A stretch of 64,000 bases of DNA, taken from Bacteroidales bacterium (GTDB lineage: Bacteria; Bacteroidota; Bacteroidia; Bacteroidales; UBA932). The stretch is taken from the NCBI GenBank assembly GCA_024402135.1, contig JAKSJN010000004.1:62001-126000 (forward strand), written 5' to 3'. Positions 8,306 through 18,560 of this stretch are shown piece by piece (the first letter of the stretch is position 1; every line of letters starts with the position of its first letter). The position numbers were made by a program, and so were the translations under genes. A model generated the notes under the pieces. The model did not search any database, was not told the origin of the DNA, and was given only the letters and a program-made list of their open reading frames with translations.

Positions 8306-9925
8306 ATGAAACTCGATAAAATAATATCAGTTCTTCTTTCAGCAGTGATGTTTACTGTATCTTGTGGTGAAAACGGAAAAGATACTCCAACTCCTTCGGA
8401 AGCTAAGTTGGAAGTTTCCCCTGCAAGTATCGACGCTCCTGCAGCAGGTCAGGCCCAGACTATCCAGCTCAAGGCAACCCGCAACTGGACTGCTTCGGCA
8501 GACTCGTGGCTCATCCTTGACCAGACCAGCGGTTCTGCCTCTGACAGATCCCAGTTTCTCAACCTGGTGATCGGGGAGAACGAAGGTGCAGAACGCAAGG
8601 GAACCATCAGGTTCACTGCCGGTGATCTCACCGCCGAACTTGTCGTCAATCAGGCTGCGGCAAAGTTTCAGCTTGCCGGCAAGGGAGACGGTACCATGGA
8701 TTCGCCATTCAACATCGCCCGTGCCCAGGCAATCATCGCAGCCGGAGAAATGTCCGCTGATGCTGTATACATCAAGGGTATAATCTCCGAGATCACAGAG
8801 ATTTCAACAAGCTACGGAAACGCTACATACTATCTTTCCGATGATGGCAGCAAGGACAATCAGCTGCTGATCTATCGTGGAAAAGGTCTGAACGGCGATG
8901 CATTCATCTCAGCTGACGCACTCAAGGTCGGCGACGAGGTCCTGATTCTTGGCGTTCTTGTGCTTTATGAGAGTTCTTCTGACGGCAGCAAGACTCCTGA
9001 GGTTACTACAGGCAGCAAGATCATCCTGTTCAATGGCGCCGCTTCCGGCTCAAGTGATGCTGATGCGGCAAAGCGCGATGTCAAGGCTTCCTCCGCTCCT
9101 TTCGGCTGGCTGGAGCTCCCAGCAACATCTGCTGCTGACGGCATGGACTATATCGCCCACCATGTCGCTGCAAGCGGCACAATCGTACGAAATTTCTCGT
9201 ACTACTGGGACTACGACAACCTCGTCGCTCCATGGGTGGCGTATCCTCTTACCGGTGCATATATAGCGAGCGGTTCGCGTAATGATGCCTGGGGCCTCGA
9301 ACCTCTTCTTGACCGCAAGCAGCAGCCTGTGCTGATCAAGGGTTTCAAGAGCGGCAACGCGGAACTTGATGGAACACATTGCTTCTACGCACGTGGTCAC
9401 CAGATTCCGCAGGCTGACCGCCGCATCACTGCTCTGGCAAACGAGCAGACCTATTACGGAACCAACATGACTCCGCAGATCAACAAGAACACCGGTGACA
9501 GTGAAGCCAGTGCGGATTTCAACGGCGGCATTTGGTCGAATCTCGAGACCCAGGTACGTGACTGGGCCCGTGCCGATGGTACAGATACACTCTATGTGGT
9601 TACCGGCTGTGACCTCAAGGACGCGAAGTATACAGCTGAGGACAATGACGGCAAGAAGATAACTGTTCCGACAGGCTACTACAAGGCACTCATCCGTTAC
9701 AGCTCAAAGCAGACACCTCACTACAGCGGTTTTGCGGTATATCTCGTTCATGAGCCTACGACCAGATCTAACATCAGGAAAGAGGACGTGATGTCCATCG
9801 ACGCACTCGAAGAGAAACTTGGAATCGACTTCTTCGTCAATCTCCCTGCGGTAGTGGGTGCCGACGAAGCTGCCCAGATCGAGGCGGCCAGTCCTCTCGA
9901 GAACAAATTCTGGGGAATCAACTAG
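8306..9925 (+). CDS. Secreted DNA/RNA non-specific endonuclease lipoprotein (NUC1 family) with BACON and OB-fold domains
   Basis: Lipoprotein of 539 residues (MKLDKIISVLLSAVMFTVSC lipobox). Domains in order: BACON-like (about 35-115; WTASADSWLILDQTSGSASD), OB-fold-like (about 125-245; VYIKGIISEITEISTSYGNATYYLSDDG) and a C-terminal NUC1 beta-beta-alpha-metal nuclease (about 265-520). The catalytic block reads ARGHQIPQADR, with the general-base His at residue 365. The first Asp of the common DRGH form is Ala here, as in a minority of family members. The metal-site helix region follows (TNMTPQINKNTG...NGGIWSNLE). It would cut extracellular nucleic acids at the cell surface. The shared OB domain ties it to the lipoprotein encoded upstream. 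Only 9 nt separate it from the dipeptidase gene, so they form one transcript. Confidence 0.9.
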   Translation: MKLDKIISVLLSAVMFTVSCGENGKDTPTPSEAKLEVSPASIDAPAAGQAQTIQLKATRNWTASADSWLILDQTSGSASDRSQFLNLVIGENEGAERKGTIRFTAGDLTAELVVNQAAAKFQLAGKGDGTMDSPFNIARAQAIIAAGEMSADAVYIKGIISEITEISTSYGNATYYLSDDGSKDNQLLIYRGKGLNGDAFISADALKVGDEVLILGVLVLYESSSDGSKTPEVTTGSKIILFNGAASGSSDADAAKRDVKASSAPFGWLELPATSAADGMDYIAHHVAASGTIVRNFSYYWDYDNLVAPWVAYPLTGAYIASGSRNDAWGLEPLLDRKQQPVLIKGFKSGNAELDGTHCFYARGHQIPQADRRITALANEQTYYGTNMTPQINKNTGDSEASADFNGGIWSNLETQVRDWARADGTDTLYVVTGCDLKDAKYTAEDNDGKKITVPTGYYKALIRYSSKQTPHYSGFAVYLVHEPTTRSNIRKEDVMSIDALEEKLGIDFFVNLPAVVGADEAAQIEAASPLENKFWGIN

Positions 9926-9934
9926 AAATAAATA

Positions 9935-11974
9935 ATGAAGAAAACAATCCTTATCGCAGCAGCAGTCATGACACTCGCATCCTGCAGCAACAAGAGAGAG
10001 AATCCATTCCTTACCGAATGGGACACTCCATACGGCATTCCGCCATACTCCGAGATCCAGAACGCCGACTATGTTCCAGCCGTGAAGGCCGGCATCGCCC
10101 AGCAGGCAGCCGAGATCGAGGCTATCGTCTCCAACCCTGATGCACCAACCTTCGAGAACACCATTGCGGCTCTCGAGCTTTCCGGAGAGATCCTCAACAA
10201 GGTAGGTGGCGTGCTCTACAACATTTCCGAGACCGACAACACTCCTGAACTCGAGGCAATCATCGAAGAGGTGACCCCTCTCACCACCGAGCACAGCAGC
10301 AATATCTCCATGAACAAGGCTCTCTACGAGAGAGTGGCTGCCGTCTATAACGGCGACCAGGGCAACCTCACCCCGGAGCAGAAGATGGTCCTCAAGAAGC
10401 GCTACGAGAGCTTTGCACGCAACGGTATCGGTCTCAGCGAAGAGGATCAGGCTACTCTCAGAAAGATCAACTCGGAGGCTGCAGTCCTTACCAACAAGCT
10501 TGGAAACAACATCCTCGCCGAGAACAACGCATTCAAGGATAAGTTCGGAATCACCATCTCCGACTATCCTGATGCAATGACCAGCACCGCCGACCGCGAC
10601 CTCCGCGAGCAGATGTTCAAGGCATACTCTATGCGCTGCCACAACGGCAACGACAATGACAACGCAGAGCTCGTCCTCAAGATCATGGACCTCCGTCTCC
10701 AGAAGGCTAAGCTCATGGGCTACGACAGTCCTGCGGCATTCATCCTTGAGCCAAAGATGGCACATGACGAGGCTACTGTAGATGCATTCCTTTCCGACAT
10801 CATGACCGCTGCCATGTCCAAGGCCAAGGGCGAGGTTGCCGACATGCAGGTGATCATGGACCGTGACATCGAGGCAGGCATCCTCCCTGCCGGCAGCAAG
10901 ATCCAGCCATGGGACTGGTGGTATTACGCCGAGAAGGTCCGCAAGGAAAAGTATGATCTTGACGAGGAGCTTACCAAGCCTTATTTCGAGGTTAACAATG
11001 TCATCAGTGGAATCTTCGAGGCGGCTCACACCCTTTACGGAATCAACTTCGAGGAGATCCATGACGTTCCTGTATACAATCCTGAGGTACGCACCTTCAA
11101 GGTGACCGACGAGGCAGGAAAGCTCGTTTCAATCTTCACCATTGACTATTTCGTACGCCCAAGCAAGCGCGGTGGCGCATGGATGAACAATGTCCGCGAG
11201 CAGTACTATGATGCCGACGGCAACGATGTCCGTCCTATCGTAAGCAACACCTGCAACTTCCCTAAGCCGGACGAGAACGGCATTTCTCTCCTTACCATCG
11301 ACCAGGTCGAGACTGCCTTCCATGAGTTCGGACACGCGCTCCACGGAATGCTTACAAAGTGCCATTACCCTTCAGTCAGCGGTACAAATGTGACTGCAGA
11401 CTTTGTAGAGACCTTCTCGCAGATCAATGAGAACTGGGCGTTCCAGCCTAGCCTCCTCGCAAAGTACGCGAAGCACTACCAGACTGGTGAGGTCATTCCT
11501 CAGGAACTCGTAGACAAGATCCAGGCTTCAAGCACCTTCAACCAGGGTTTCACCACCGGTGAGCTTTGTGCAGCTTCGATCCTGGATATGAAGTGGCATG
11601 AAATCACCGAGTCTCCTCTCGCTTCAGGAAAGAGTGCGTCCGAGGTTATTGACGAGTTCGAGAAGAAGGCTGCAACCGAGATGGGTCTCATCGACGAGAT
11701 CATCCCTCGCTACCGTACCACATACTTCAACCATATCTTCAGCAGCGGCTACAGCGCAGGTTACTACGGCTACCTCTGGGCTGAGGTCATCGACAAGGAT
11801 GCATTCGCAGCCTTCGAGGAGCAGGGAATCTGGAACAAGGACCTTGCAAAGAGCTTCAAGGAGACCTTCCTCGAGCGTGGCGGCAGCATGGAGCCAATGG
11901 AGGCATACCGTGCATGGCGTGGCGCAGACCCTTCTACCGCAGCCTTCAAGCGTGGCCGCGGCCTTGATCAGTAA
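9935..11974 (+). CDS. dcp: M3-family peptidyl-dipeptidase (Dcp-like) lipoprotein
   Basis: Zinc metallopeptidase of 679 residues that removes dipeptides from the C-terminus of peptides. A short signal [17 protein letters not shown] with a lipobox suggests a periplasmic, membrane-anchored form. The helical N-terminal region ([21 protein letters not shown]...[12 protein letters not shown]) is typical of Dcp/oligopeptidase A. The zinc motif HEFGH begins at residue 463 ([18 protein letters not shown]), with the family's later segment [23 protein letters not shown]. Length matches the family. It sits 9 nt after the nuclease gene and 23 nt before gpmI, in the same direction with no terminator between. 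Confidence 0.95.
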   Translation: MKKTILIAAAVMTLASCSNKRENPFLTEWDTPYGIPPYSEIQNADYVPAVKAGIAQQAAEIEAIVSNPDAPTFENTIAALELSGEILNKVGGVLYNISETDNTPELEAIIEEVTPLTTEHSSNISMNKALYERVAAVYNGDQGNLTPEQKMVLKKRYESFARNGIGLSEEDQATLRKINSEAAVLTNKLGNNILAENNAFKDKFGITISDYPDAMTSTADRDLREQMFKAYSMRCHNGNDNDNAELVLKIMDLRLQKAKLMGYDSPAAFILEPKMAHDEATVDAFLSDIMTAAMSKAKGEVADMQVIMDRDIEAGILPAGSKIQPWDWWYYAEKVRKEKYDLDEELTKPYFEVNNVISGIFEAAHTLYGINFEEIHDVPVYNPEVRTFKVTDEAGKLVSIFTIDYFVRPSKRGGAWMNNVREQYYDADGNDVRPIVSNTCNFPKPDENGISLLTIDQVETAFHEFGHALHGMLTKCHYPSVSGTNVTADFVETFSQINENWAFQPSLLAKYAKHYQTGEVIPQELVDKIQASSTFNQGFTTGELCAASILDMKWHEITESPLASGKSASEVIDEFEKKAATEMGLIDEIIPRYRTTYFNHIFSSGYSAGYYGYLWAEVIDKDAFAAFEEQGIWNKDLAKSFKETFLERGGSMEPMEAYRAWRGADPSTAAFKRGRGLDQ

Positions 11975-11997
11975 TCAATAGACAAAACAACATAACA

Positions 11998-13521
11998 ATG
12001 AGCAAGAAAGTTCTTCTTATGATCCTCGACGGTTGGGGCGAGGGCAAGCATGACTACACCAACGCAATCTTCTCTCAGGGACAGCCATTCATCGACTCTC
12101 TCCGTGCGAAGTATCCTTTCAGCCACCTCAATGCATGTGGTGAGGCTGTAGGTCTTCCTGACGGACAGATGGGTAACTCGGAGGTAGGCCATATGAACCT
12201 TGGCGCAGGCCGCGTCATCTACCAGGACCTCGTCAAGATCAACATGGCAGCAAGAGACCACAAGTTCCTTGAGAACGCCGAGATCAAGGCTGTTTATGAT
12301 TATGTAAAGCAGAGTGGCAAGAAGCTCCACCTCATGGGTCTTACCTCTACAGGTGGTGTGCACTCTTCACTCGATCATGTATATGAGTTCCTTAATGTAG
12401 CCAAGGAGCAGGGTATCGAGAACGTGTTCGTACATGCATTCATGGACGGCCGTGACACTGACCCACGCAGCGGAAAGGGTTTCCTCGAGGACCTCGAGAA
12501 GCACATGGCAGAGTCTACCGGCAAGATCGCTTCAGTATGCGGACGCTTCTATGCTATGGACCGTGACAAGAGATGGAACCGCGTAAAGGAGGCATACGAC
12601 CTTCTCATTGAGGGCAAGGGTGACAAGTTCACCTCTGCTATCGAGGGTATCCAGGCTTCTTACGATGCTGATGTTACCGACGAGTTTGTAAAGCCTATCG
12701 TGATCACCGATGCAGCCGGCGAGCCTCTCGCAAAGGTTGAGGAAGGCGATGCAATCATCTTCTACAACTTCCGTAACGACCGCGCACGTGAGCTCACCAC
12801 CGCTCTCACCCAGAAGGATATGCCGGAAGAGGGCATGAAGACCCTTCCTCTCTACTTCTGCTGCCTTACTCCATACGACGCAGCATTCACCGGAGTACAC
12901 ATCCTCTTCGACAAGGAGCTCGTTGACCAGACTCTTGGCGAGGCTGTATCAAAGGCCGGCAAGAATCAGCTCCGTATCGCTGAGACCGAGAAGTACGCAC
13001 ACGTTACCTTCTTCTTCAACGGTGGTCTCGAGACCCCTTACGAGAATGAGGAGCGTATCCTTGTATCTTCTCCTAAGGTTCCTACCTATGACCTTCTCCC
13101 TCAGATGAGCGCACCAGAGGTTGCAGAGAAGCTTATCGCTGCCATCGAGACCGAGAAGCAGGATATGATCATCCTCAACTTCGCAAACGGCGACATGATC
13201 GGCCATACCGGTGTATACTCAGCTATCACCAAGGCTGTAGAGTGCATCGACAAGCTCGTGGAGAAGGTTGTGACCGCAGCTCTCGCACACGACTACGCTG
13301 TGCTCATCACCGCTGACCACGGTAACGCTGACAATGCAGTCAACACCGACGGTACCCCTAATACCGCTCACTCACTCAACCAGGTTCCTTTCATCGTGGT
13401 GAATGCCGGTGAGGACGTGAAGGAGGTTAAGGACGGTGCACTCTGCAACGTGGCTCCTACCATCCTCAAGCTGATGGGCATCCCTCAGCCTGCAAAGATG
13501 ACCGCAGAGCCTCTTATCTAA
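11998..13521 (+). CDS. gpmI: 2,3-bisphosphoglycerate-independent phosphoglycerate mutase
   Basis: Interconverts 3- and 2-phosphoglycerate in glycolysis without a bisphosphoglycerate cofactor, using two Mn ions and a phosphoserine. The 507-residue cytoplasmic protein begins [16 protein letters not shown] (metal-binding Asp in DGWG). The nucleophile is Ser61 in [16 protein letters not shown]. Alkaline-phosphatase-superfamily metal ligands are visible in [12 protein letters not shown] and [10 protein letters not shown]. Length and motifs are fully standard. It lies 23 nt behind the dipeptidase gene and ahead of the REP-like hairpin at 13538. Confidence 0.97.
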   Translation: MSKKVLLMILDGWGEGKHDYTNAIFSQGQPFIDSLRAKYPFSHLNACGEAVGLPDGQMGNSEVGHMNLGAGRVIYQDLVKINMAARDHKFLENAEIKAVYDYVKQSGKKLHLMGLTSTGGVHSSLDHVYEFLNVAKEQGIENVFVHAFMDGRDTDPRSGKGFLEDLEKHMAESTGKIASVCGRFYAMDRDKRWNRVKEAYDLLIEGKGDKFTSAIEGIQASYDADVTDEFVKPIVITDAAGEPLAKVEEGDAIIFYNFRNDRARELTTALTQKDMPEEGMKTLPLYFCCLTPYDAAFTGVHILFDKELVDQTLGEAVSKAGKNQLRIAETEKYAHVTFFFNGGLETPYENEERILVSSPKVPTYDLLPQMSAPEVAEKLIAAIETEKQDMIILNFANGDMIGHTGVYSAITKAVECIDKLVEKVVTAALAHDYAVLITADHGNADNAVNTDGTPNTAHSLNQVPFIVVNAGEDVKEVKDGALCNVAPTILKLMGIPQPAKMTAEPLI

Positions 13522-13537
13522 ATTTGCATGAAACAGG

Positions 13538-13566
13538 TGAATCAAGGGGGAGGACCCCTTGATTCA
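13538..13566. repeat. REP-like hairpin, copy A (before the fucosidase gene)
   Basis: Perfect 12-bp inverted repeat TGAATCAAGGGG / CCCCTTGATTCA with loop GAGGA. The 13-mer GTGAATCAAGGGG (from 13537) recurs exactly at 15934, directly behind the gene that follows. There is no T-tract, so it is unlikely to be a simple terminator. Confidence 0.7.
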
Positions 13567-13587
13567 TCGTTAATACACATTGATTCT

Positions 13588-15933
13588 ATGAAAAGATTAG
13601 CACTTTTGTTCAGCGCAGTCCTCTGTGCATGTGCAATCTCCTGCACCAGCGACAACGCAAGCTCTGCAGGTGTGAATGAGGTACTTTGGTATGATGCTCC
13701 GGCAACCGCATGGCTGGAGGCTCTGCCTCTCGGTAACTCGAATATGGGTGCCATGGTATACGGTGGCGTCCAGAAAGAGGAAATCCAGCTCAATGAAGAG
13801 ACATTCTGGAGCGGTGGTCCTCACAACAACAACAGCCCACGTGCCCTCGGACGTCTGGACGAGGTCCGCCAGCTCATCTTCAACGGCAAGGAAGCCGAGG
13901 CAAAGAAGATCATCGACGAGGATTTCGTCGTTGGCCCTCACGGAATGAGATTCCTCAATGCCGGCAGCATGTTCATCGAATTCGACGGCATGGGTGAGGC
14001 TGAGAACTATCATCGCCAGCTCGATCTCAGCAATGCAGTCAATACTACCAGTTTCACCTCAAACGGCGTGAACTATACAAGAACTGCATTTGCATCAATG
14101 CCTGAAAAGATCGTCGTAGTGCGCCTCACCGAGGACCAGAAGACATCTTTCACCCTTTCATACAGCGCCCGTCTTGACAATGAAGTCAAGGCTAGCGGCA
14201 ACGACCTCGTGGCAGTAGTCCAGGGCGATGCCCTCGAGGGAATCGACCCTCAGCTTGCAGCCGAGATCGTCATCAGAGTAAAGTCCAACGGTACGGTAAC
14301 AGCTGACGGTGACAAGATCAATGTCAGCGACGCAACCGAGACAACCCTCCTGATCTCTGCAGCTACCAACTTCGTGAACTATCATGATGTAAGCGGCAAT
14401 GCTTCTGCAAAGAACGCCGAGAGACTCGCAGCTGCCGAAAAGATGTCGTACAAGCAGCTTCTCAAGCGTCATGTAGATGCATACCAGGATCAGTATGGCA
14501 GAGTAGCTCTCGAGCTCCCTGCAGGTGCAAATGCATCTCTCCCAACCAACCAGCGCCTTGATTCATTTACAAACAGCGATGATATGGGTATGGTCGCTCT
14601 CATGTTCAACTACGGCCGCTACCTCCTTATCAGCTCTTCACAGCCAGGTGGCCAGGCTGCCAACCTCCAGGGCGTATGGAACCAGGAGCATATGGCACCA
14701 TGGGACAGTAAGTATACCATCAACATCAACGCCGAGATGAACTACTGGCCAGCGGAGGTATGCGGTCTTACCGAAAGCGCGGAGCCTCTGTTCTCAATGA
14801 TCAGAGACCTCAGCGAGACCGGAGCGATCACCGCACGCGAGATGTACGGCTGCGACGGCTGGATGGCACATCATAATACCGATGTCTGGAGAATCGCAGG
14901 CCCTGTGGACGCTTCTGACTGGGGTATGTATCCAAATGGTGGCGCTTGGCTTGCAACACATCTCTGGGAGCACTATCTCTTCACACAGGACAAGGCGTTC
15001 CTCAAGGAGTGGTATCCTGTGATCAAGGGTGCTGCTGACTTCTATCTCGACTACATGCAGGTTCATCCAGAGTTCGGATACCTCGTTGTTGTTCCTTCAG
15101 TAAGCCCTGAGCATGGTGGAGTAGGCAAGGACAATCCTCTTACCGCAGGCTGTACCATGGACAATCAGATCGTTACCGACATCATGACTGCTGCGAAGAC
15201 CGCAGCTGCCGAGCTCGGTATCGACGCTGAGTACCAGCAGACCCTCGCTGACGCAATGGCAAAGCTTCCTCCTATGCAGGTCGGCCAGTATGGTCAGCTC
15301 CAGGAGTGGATCGAGGATATGGATGATCCAACCGATGAGCACAGACATATCTCTCACCTCTACGGTCTCTATCCTTCCAACCAGATCAATCCGGAGACTC
15401 CAGAGCTCTTCGAGGCTGCAAGAGTCACCCTCAACCAGCGCGGTGATGCTGCGACTGGCTGGAGCCTTGGCTGGAAGACCAACTTCTGGGCACGTATGCT
15501 CGATGGAAACCATGCTTTCACGATCCTCAGCAACATGTTCACACTCATCGATCCTACTGTAGGCTTCGGCCGTCCAAGAATGGCAGGTGGCCGTCCGGTG
15601 AAGATGGGTAGAACCTATCCAAACCTTTTCGACGCACATCCACCATTCCAGATCGATGGTAACTTCGGTGCGACTGCAGGTATCGCCGAGATGCTTCTCC
15701 AGAGCCAGAACGGCTACATCCATCTTCTCCCAGCTCTTCCAGATGCATGGCAGGAGGGCAGTGTAAGAGGTTTCCGCGCACGTGGCGGTTTTATCGTGGA
15801 TATGACCTGGGCTGGTGGCAAGCTCGTTAGTGCCTGCATCAAGTCTCAGGTTGGCGGCCCTCTCAAGGTCCGCATCGGCGACAACTACACCGAGTACGAA
15901 ACCAAGGCCGGAGAGACCGTCAAGATCCTCTAA
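13588..15933 (+). CDS. Glycoside hydrolase family 95 alpha-L-fucosidase (lipoprotein)
   Basis: Releases alpha-linked L-fucose (GH95 enzymes are typically alpha-1,2-fucosidases, with some galactosidases) from host or plant glycans. The frame is open from 13528, but those codons are the REP-like hairpin. The ATG at 13588 gives a proper lipoprotein signal ([19 protein letters not shown]), so it is chosen; the product has 781 residues. The N-terminal beta domain starts [28 protein letters not shown]. The (alpha/alpha)6 core carries [21 protein letters not shown] (likely acid) and [11 protein letters not shown] with Asp690, which match the catalytic Asn pair, Glu and Asp regions of GH95. It ends the 8306-15933 run and is bracketed by REP-like hairpins. 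Confidence 0.93.
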   Translation: MKRLALLFSAVLCACAISCTSDNASSAGVNEVLWYDAPATAWLEALPLGNSNMGAMVYGGVQKEEIQLNEETFWSGGPHNNNSPRALGRLDEVRQLIFNGKEAEAKKIIDEDFVVGPHGMRFLNAGSMFIEFDGMGEAENYHRQLDLSNAVNTTSFTSNGVNYTRTAFASMPEKIVVVRLTEDQKTSFTLSYSARLDNEVKASGNDLVAVVQGDALEGIDPQLAAEIVIRVKSNGTVTADGDKINVSDATETTLLISAATNFVNYHDVSGNASAKNAERLAAAEKMSYKQLLKRHVDAYQDQYGRVALELPAGANASLPTNQRLDSFTNSDDMGMVALMFNYGRYLLISSSQPGGQAANLQGVWNQEHMAPWDSKYTININAEMNYWPAEVCGLTESAEPLFSMIRDLSETGAITAREMYGCDGWMAHHNTDVWRIAGPVDASDWGMYPNGGAWLATHLWEHYLFTQDKAFLKEWYPVIKGAADFYLDYMQVHPEFGYLVVVPSVSPEHGGVGKDNPLTAGCTMDNQIVTDIMTAAKTAAAELGIDAEYQQTLADAMAKLPPMQVGQYGQLQEWIEDMDDPTDEHRHISHLYGLYPSNQINPETPELFEAARVTLNQRGDAATGWSLGWKTNFWARMLDGNHAFTILSNMFTLIDPTVGFGRPRMAGGRPVKMGRTYPNLFDAHPPFQIDGNFGATAGIAEMLLQSQNGYIHLLPALPDAWQEGSVRGFRARGGFIVDMTWAGGKLVSACIKSQVGGPLKVRIGDNYTEYETKAGETVKIL

Positions 15934-15957
15934 GTGAATCAAGGGGCCTGACCCCTT
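15934..15957. repeat. REP-like hairpin, copy B (after the fucosidase gene)
   Basis: GTGAATCAAGGGG, loop CCTGA, CCCCTT. The left arm is identical to copy A; the right arm then diverges. It abuts the fucosidase stop codon. Confidence 0.7.
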
Positions 15958-15975
15958 TATCCACATCTCCAGAAT

Positions 15976-16004
15976 AAGGCTGCCCGCAAGGCAGCCTTTA
16001 TTTA
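15976..16004 (+). terminator. Terminator of the fucosidase transcript
   Basis: Perfect 9-bp stem AAGGCTGCC / GGCAGCCTT with loop CGCAA, followed by TATTTAT. It may also stop minus-strand transcription from the MATE gene. Confidence 0.8.
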
Positions 16005-16085
16005 TCAGTTTTCGGGCTCCAGTGAGAAGATTTCGTTGACGGGAATCCCAAAGACCAGAGAGATCTTCAGGGCAAGAACAGTGGA
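16005..16085 (-). pseudogene. Remnant C-terminus of an XRE-type HTH regulator
   Basis: Directly after the MATE stop and in the same frame, the minus strand encodes STVLALKISLVFGIPVNEIF followed by SLEPEN and a stop. This is a close fit to the last 26 residues of short XRE-family repressors, in which a PSTVLALKIA-like helix is followed by FGVPVEEIF. No helix-turn-helix part precedes it. It looks like the leftover of a deleted regulator gene whose 5' part was replaced by the MATE gene end. Confidence 0.65.
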
Positions 16086-17498
16086 TTAGGATTCTTCAAA
16101 CCATCGCTGGATGATGTCCTTGCGATAGCGGAGGGTAAGGACGGCAGCTCTGGCAAGCAGATGTGCGAAATATGCAGCCATGAGTACATGTATGGCTCTG
16201 TCTGCAATCACTGATGCGTTGCCGCCGGCAGCGAAGTCAAGCCCATCAGTCGATAGTCCGAAAGCGAAGAAACCGATAATCCAGACTGTAAAGAAGGACA
16301 CTGCCGCCCATATCATCGAGTATTTGAGTGATACAGAGGCGGTCGCTCCGACATAGATGCCATCCCAGGTGAACGCCGCGCAGCCGATAAGAGGCATGAG
16401 CAGCAGCCATGGCAGGAACTTCCCGCAAGCGTCGAGTACCTCCGGGTCCGAGGTCATTATACGGGTAAGCGGCTCGCTGCCCAGACCATAGACTGCGGTA
16501 AACAGCAGCACGACACCGCCGCTCCAGTAGAATACATAGCGTATTGCCTTTCTTGTATCTGCCAGGGATTTTTCGCCGATATAACGTCCTGTGAGCGCCT
16601 CTCCGGCATATGCAAAGCCATCCACGAAGAATGAGAAGATCATCAGGAGCTTCATAAGGATGGCGCTTGATGCCAGCATAAGGTCACCATAGCGGGCTGA
16701 GATGACCGTGAATCCCACATACACTGCAAGGAAGCAGAGCGAACGGTAGAACAGATCCTTGTTCATGGTCATGAAACGGCGGAGTTCCGATCCGCGGAAC
16801 GATTCGCGGCACTTCTCAAAGTTGAAGTCCGAGAACACCTTGCTGCGGTATTTGACAATGAGACGTGTTACAGCGAACGTGAGTCCGGAATACTGTGCCA
16901 GGAGCGTTCCGAGAGCCACGCCAGGGAAGCCGAAACCGGCAAACGAACCTATCCCAAGAGCCAGCACGATGCTGCCGACAATGTTCACGCTGTTGACGAT
17001 AAGGTCGGTCGCCATCGAGCTGACGGTATCCTGCATGCCGATGAACCAGCCACGCAGACACATCAGTGACAGGGTCGCCGGAGCTGCCCAGATTCGTATG
17101 TGGAAATATCTAAGTGCCAGGGCTTTCACCTCGGGAGAACACTTGACCAGCAGGAAGGCACCTTTCTCGAACGGCCATTGGATGATCCAGATTCCAAGAG
17201 CAATCGCGAGTGCCAGCGCGACTGAGCGTACAAGCAGGTTCGCACACTCCGTCATGTCCCCTCGACCCAGGGCCTGGGCAGTCATGCCGCCTGTGCCGGC
17301 TCGCAGGAATCCGAAGTTCCAGTAGAGGAGGTCGAAAAGCATGGTACCGACCGATATGGCGCCGATGAAGGCTGCCGCGGCAAGTCCTTCTGTGCCGTTC
17401 AGGTGGCCTGCGACGGCCACATCGACCATGCCGACTATCGGAACTGTGATGTTGGCGAGAATGCTGGGGATTGCCAGCTTCAATATCTGTCTGTTCAT
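16086..17498 (-). CDS. MATE-family multidrug/metabolite efflux transporter (DinF-like)
   Basis: Inner-membrane cation-coupled exporter of 470 residues with about 12 hydrophobic helices. The N-terminus MNRQILKLAIPSILANITVPIVGMVDVAVAGHL and the motif FGFLRAGTGGMTAQALGRGD are typical of the DinF branch of MATE proteins. The start codon overlaps the rsgA stop by 4 nt (ATGA, 17495-17498), so translation is coupled to rsgA. The product ends RWFEES and is followed at once by a regulator remnant, which suggests a deletion point at the 3' end; the C-terminus is nevertheless of normal length. Confidence 0.93.
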   Translation of the reverse strand: MNRQILKLAIPSILANITVPIVGMVDVAVAGHLNGTEGLAAAAFIGAISVGTMLFDLLYWNFGFLRAGTGGMTAQALGRGDMTECANLLVRSVALALAIALGIWIIQWPFEKGAFLLVKCSPEVKALALRYFHIRIWAAPATLSLMCLRGWFIGMQDTVSSMATDLIVNSVNIVGSIVLALGIGSFAGFGFPGVALGTLLAQYSGLTFAVTRLIVKYRSKVFSDFNFEKCRESFRGSELRRFMTMNKDLFYRSLCFLAVYVGFTVISARYGDLMLASSAILMKLLMIFSFFVDGFAYAGEALTGRYIGEKSLADTRKAIRYVFYWSGGVVLLFTAVYGLGSEPLTRIMTSDPEVLDACGKFLPWLLLMPLIGCAAFTWDGIYVGATASVSLKYSMIWAAVSFFTVWIIGFFAFGLSTDGLDFAAGGNASVIADRAIHVLMAAYFAHLLARAAVLTLRYRKDIIQRWFEES

Positions 17499-18448
17499 CG
17501 GAATTTCTTGTCTTCTTCGAGCATGCCGAGATATGACGAGTAGCGTTCCGGACTGATCAGTCCTTCTTCTACTGCCTGCTTGACGGCACAGCCCGGCTCA
17601 TGGGTGTGTGTGCATGGCGCGAACCTGCAGTCCTGGGCGTACTTCAGCATCTCGGGGAAATAGAGAGCGATCTCTTCCTTCTCCAGATCGACCAGACCGA
17701 AGCCACGGAGTCCCGGAGTGTCGATGAGAAAAACTGGATCTTCGTCACCGCACGCCTTGTACATCTCGTAAAAGGTGGTGGTGTGCTTGCCCTGGAGATG
17801 GGCCTCGGATATCATTCCAACCTTTGGGTCCAGGGAGGGATCGAGTGCCTTGATCAGCGAAGACTTGCCTACTCCGGACTCTCCGGAGAACAGGGTAACC
17901 TTGCCGCGGCATGCATCGCGCAGCTCATCTACACCTTCTCCTGTCTTTGCCGATGTCTCGATGACGCGATATCCTGCTCCTTCGTAGATACTGCGGAACG
18001 CTTCGATGTTCTCAGCGGCGAACTCGCGGTACATGTCGACTTTGTTGAGGACAATCACGGCAGGAACGTTGTAAACTTCGCAGGTCACGAGTATGCGGTC
18101 CAGGAACGGCAGCTTGATCTCAGGGAAGCAAAGTGATACGATGATGCAGGCCTGATCGACGTTGGCTGCGATCACATGGGCCTGGCGGGACAGGTTCGTG
18201 GACTTGCGGATGACGTAGTTGCTGCGGTCGAGGACTTCCGTGATGGTCGCCGGATTCTCCGCGCTGACATCCTCGGGAGCTTCGAAACGGACATGGTCGC
18301 CGACCGCTACAGGGTTGGTCGAACTGCCGCCCTTGAGGCGTATCTTTCCGCGCAGTACTGCTGGAAAGAGGTCCCATGAAGGGAGGCAGGAAAGCAGATA
18401 ATGGCTTCCCGTATTCCTTACTACCGTAGCTTCTCCTTTAATCGTCAT
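17495..18448 (-). CDS. rsgA: Small ribosomal subunit biogenesis GTPase RsgA
   Basis: Circularly permuted GTPase that checks the decoding centre of the maturing 30S subunit. An N-terminal OB domain is followed by the G4 motif NKVD, which precedes the P-loop GESGVGKSS (near residue 190), and DTPGLRGFG (G3). The C-terminal zinc module reads CRFAPCTHTHEPGC. At 317 residues it has the usual length. The frame extends 58 codons upstream into the ispB-like promoter region, but the family start and the promoter at 18493 both favour the ATG at 18448. It is the first gene of a two-gene operon with the MATE transporter. Confidence 0.96.
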   Translation of the reverse strand: MTIKGEATVVRNTGSHYLLSCLPSWDLFPAVLRGKIRLKGGSSTNPVAVGDHVRFEAPEDVSAENPATITEVLDRSNYVIRKSTNLSRQAHVIAANVDQACIIVSLCFPEIKLPFLDRILVTCEVYNVPAVIVLNKVDMYREFAAENIEAFRSIYEGAGYRVIETSAKTGEGVDELRDACRGKVTLFSGESGVGKSSLIKALDPSLDPKVGMISEAHLQGKHTTTFYEMYKACGDEDPVFLIDTPGLRGFGLVDLEKEEIALYFPEMLKYAQDCRFAPCTHTHEPGCAVKQAVEEGLISPERYSSYLGMLEEDKKFR

Positions 18449-18492
18449 CGGGCAAATGTTAAACTTGTCAGCAGCTTGGGATTGCTGCGCCG

Positions 18493-18500
18493 CAAAGTTA
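18493..18500 (-). promoter_or_regulatory. rsgA promoter -7 element
   Basis: TAACTTTG on the minus strand matches TAnnTTTG. It lies 45 nt upstream of the rsgA ATG chosen at 18448, within the otherwise open extension, and so excludes the longer start. Confidence 0.55.
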
Positions 18501-18533
18501 CGACAAAGTGAATTAATTGTACGCTTTTCTACG

Positions 18534-18541
18534 TATATTTG
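18534..18541 (+). promoter_or_regulatory. Promoter -7 element of the polyprenyl synthase operon
   Basis: TATATTTG matches TAnnTTTG, 19 nt upstream of the ATG at 18561. It lies inside the longer open frame that begins at 18456, so only the 18561 start is compatible with it. Confidence 0.6.
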
Positions 18542-18560
18542 TAAAAATAGCAACCAACTG

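Noticed and set aside
9704-11062. Long minus-strand open frame (452 codons) opposite the dipeptidase gene
   Set aside because: It lies fully antisense to a standard M3 peptidase with all motifs. Its composition (Val/Leu/Asp-rich) is the usual mirror of biased codon use, and it matches no family.
13528-13587. Upstream start for the GH95 protein adding 20 residues
   Set aside because: The extra codons are the REP-like hairpin and would bury the lipoprotein signal peptide.
15097-15966. Minus-strand open frame (289 codons) opposite the GH95 gene
   Set aside because: Antisense shadow of a well-supported glycoside hydrolase; no recognisable domain or start signal.
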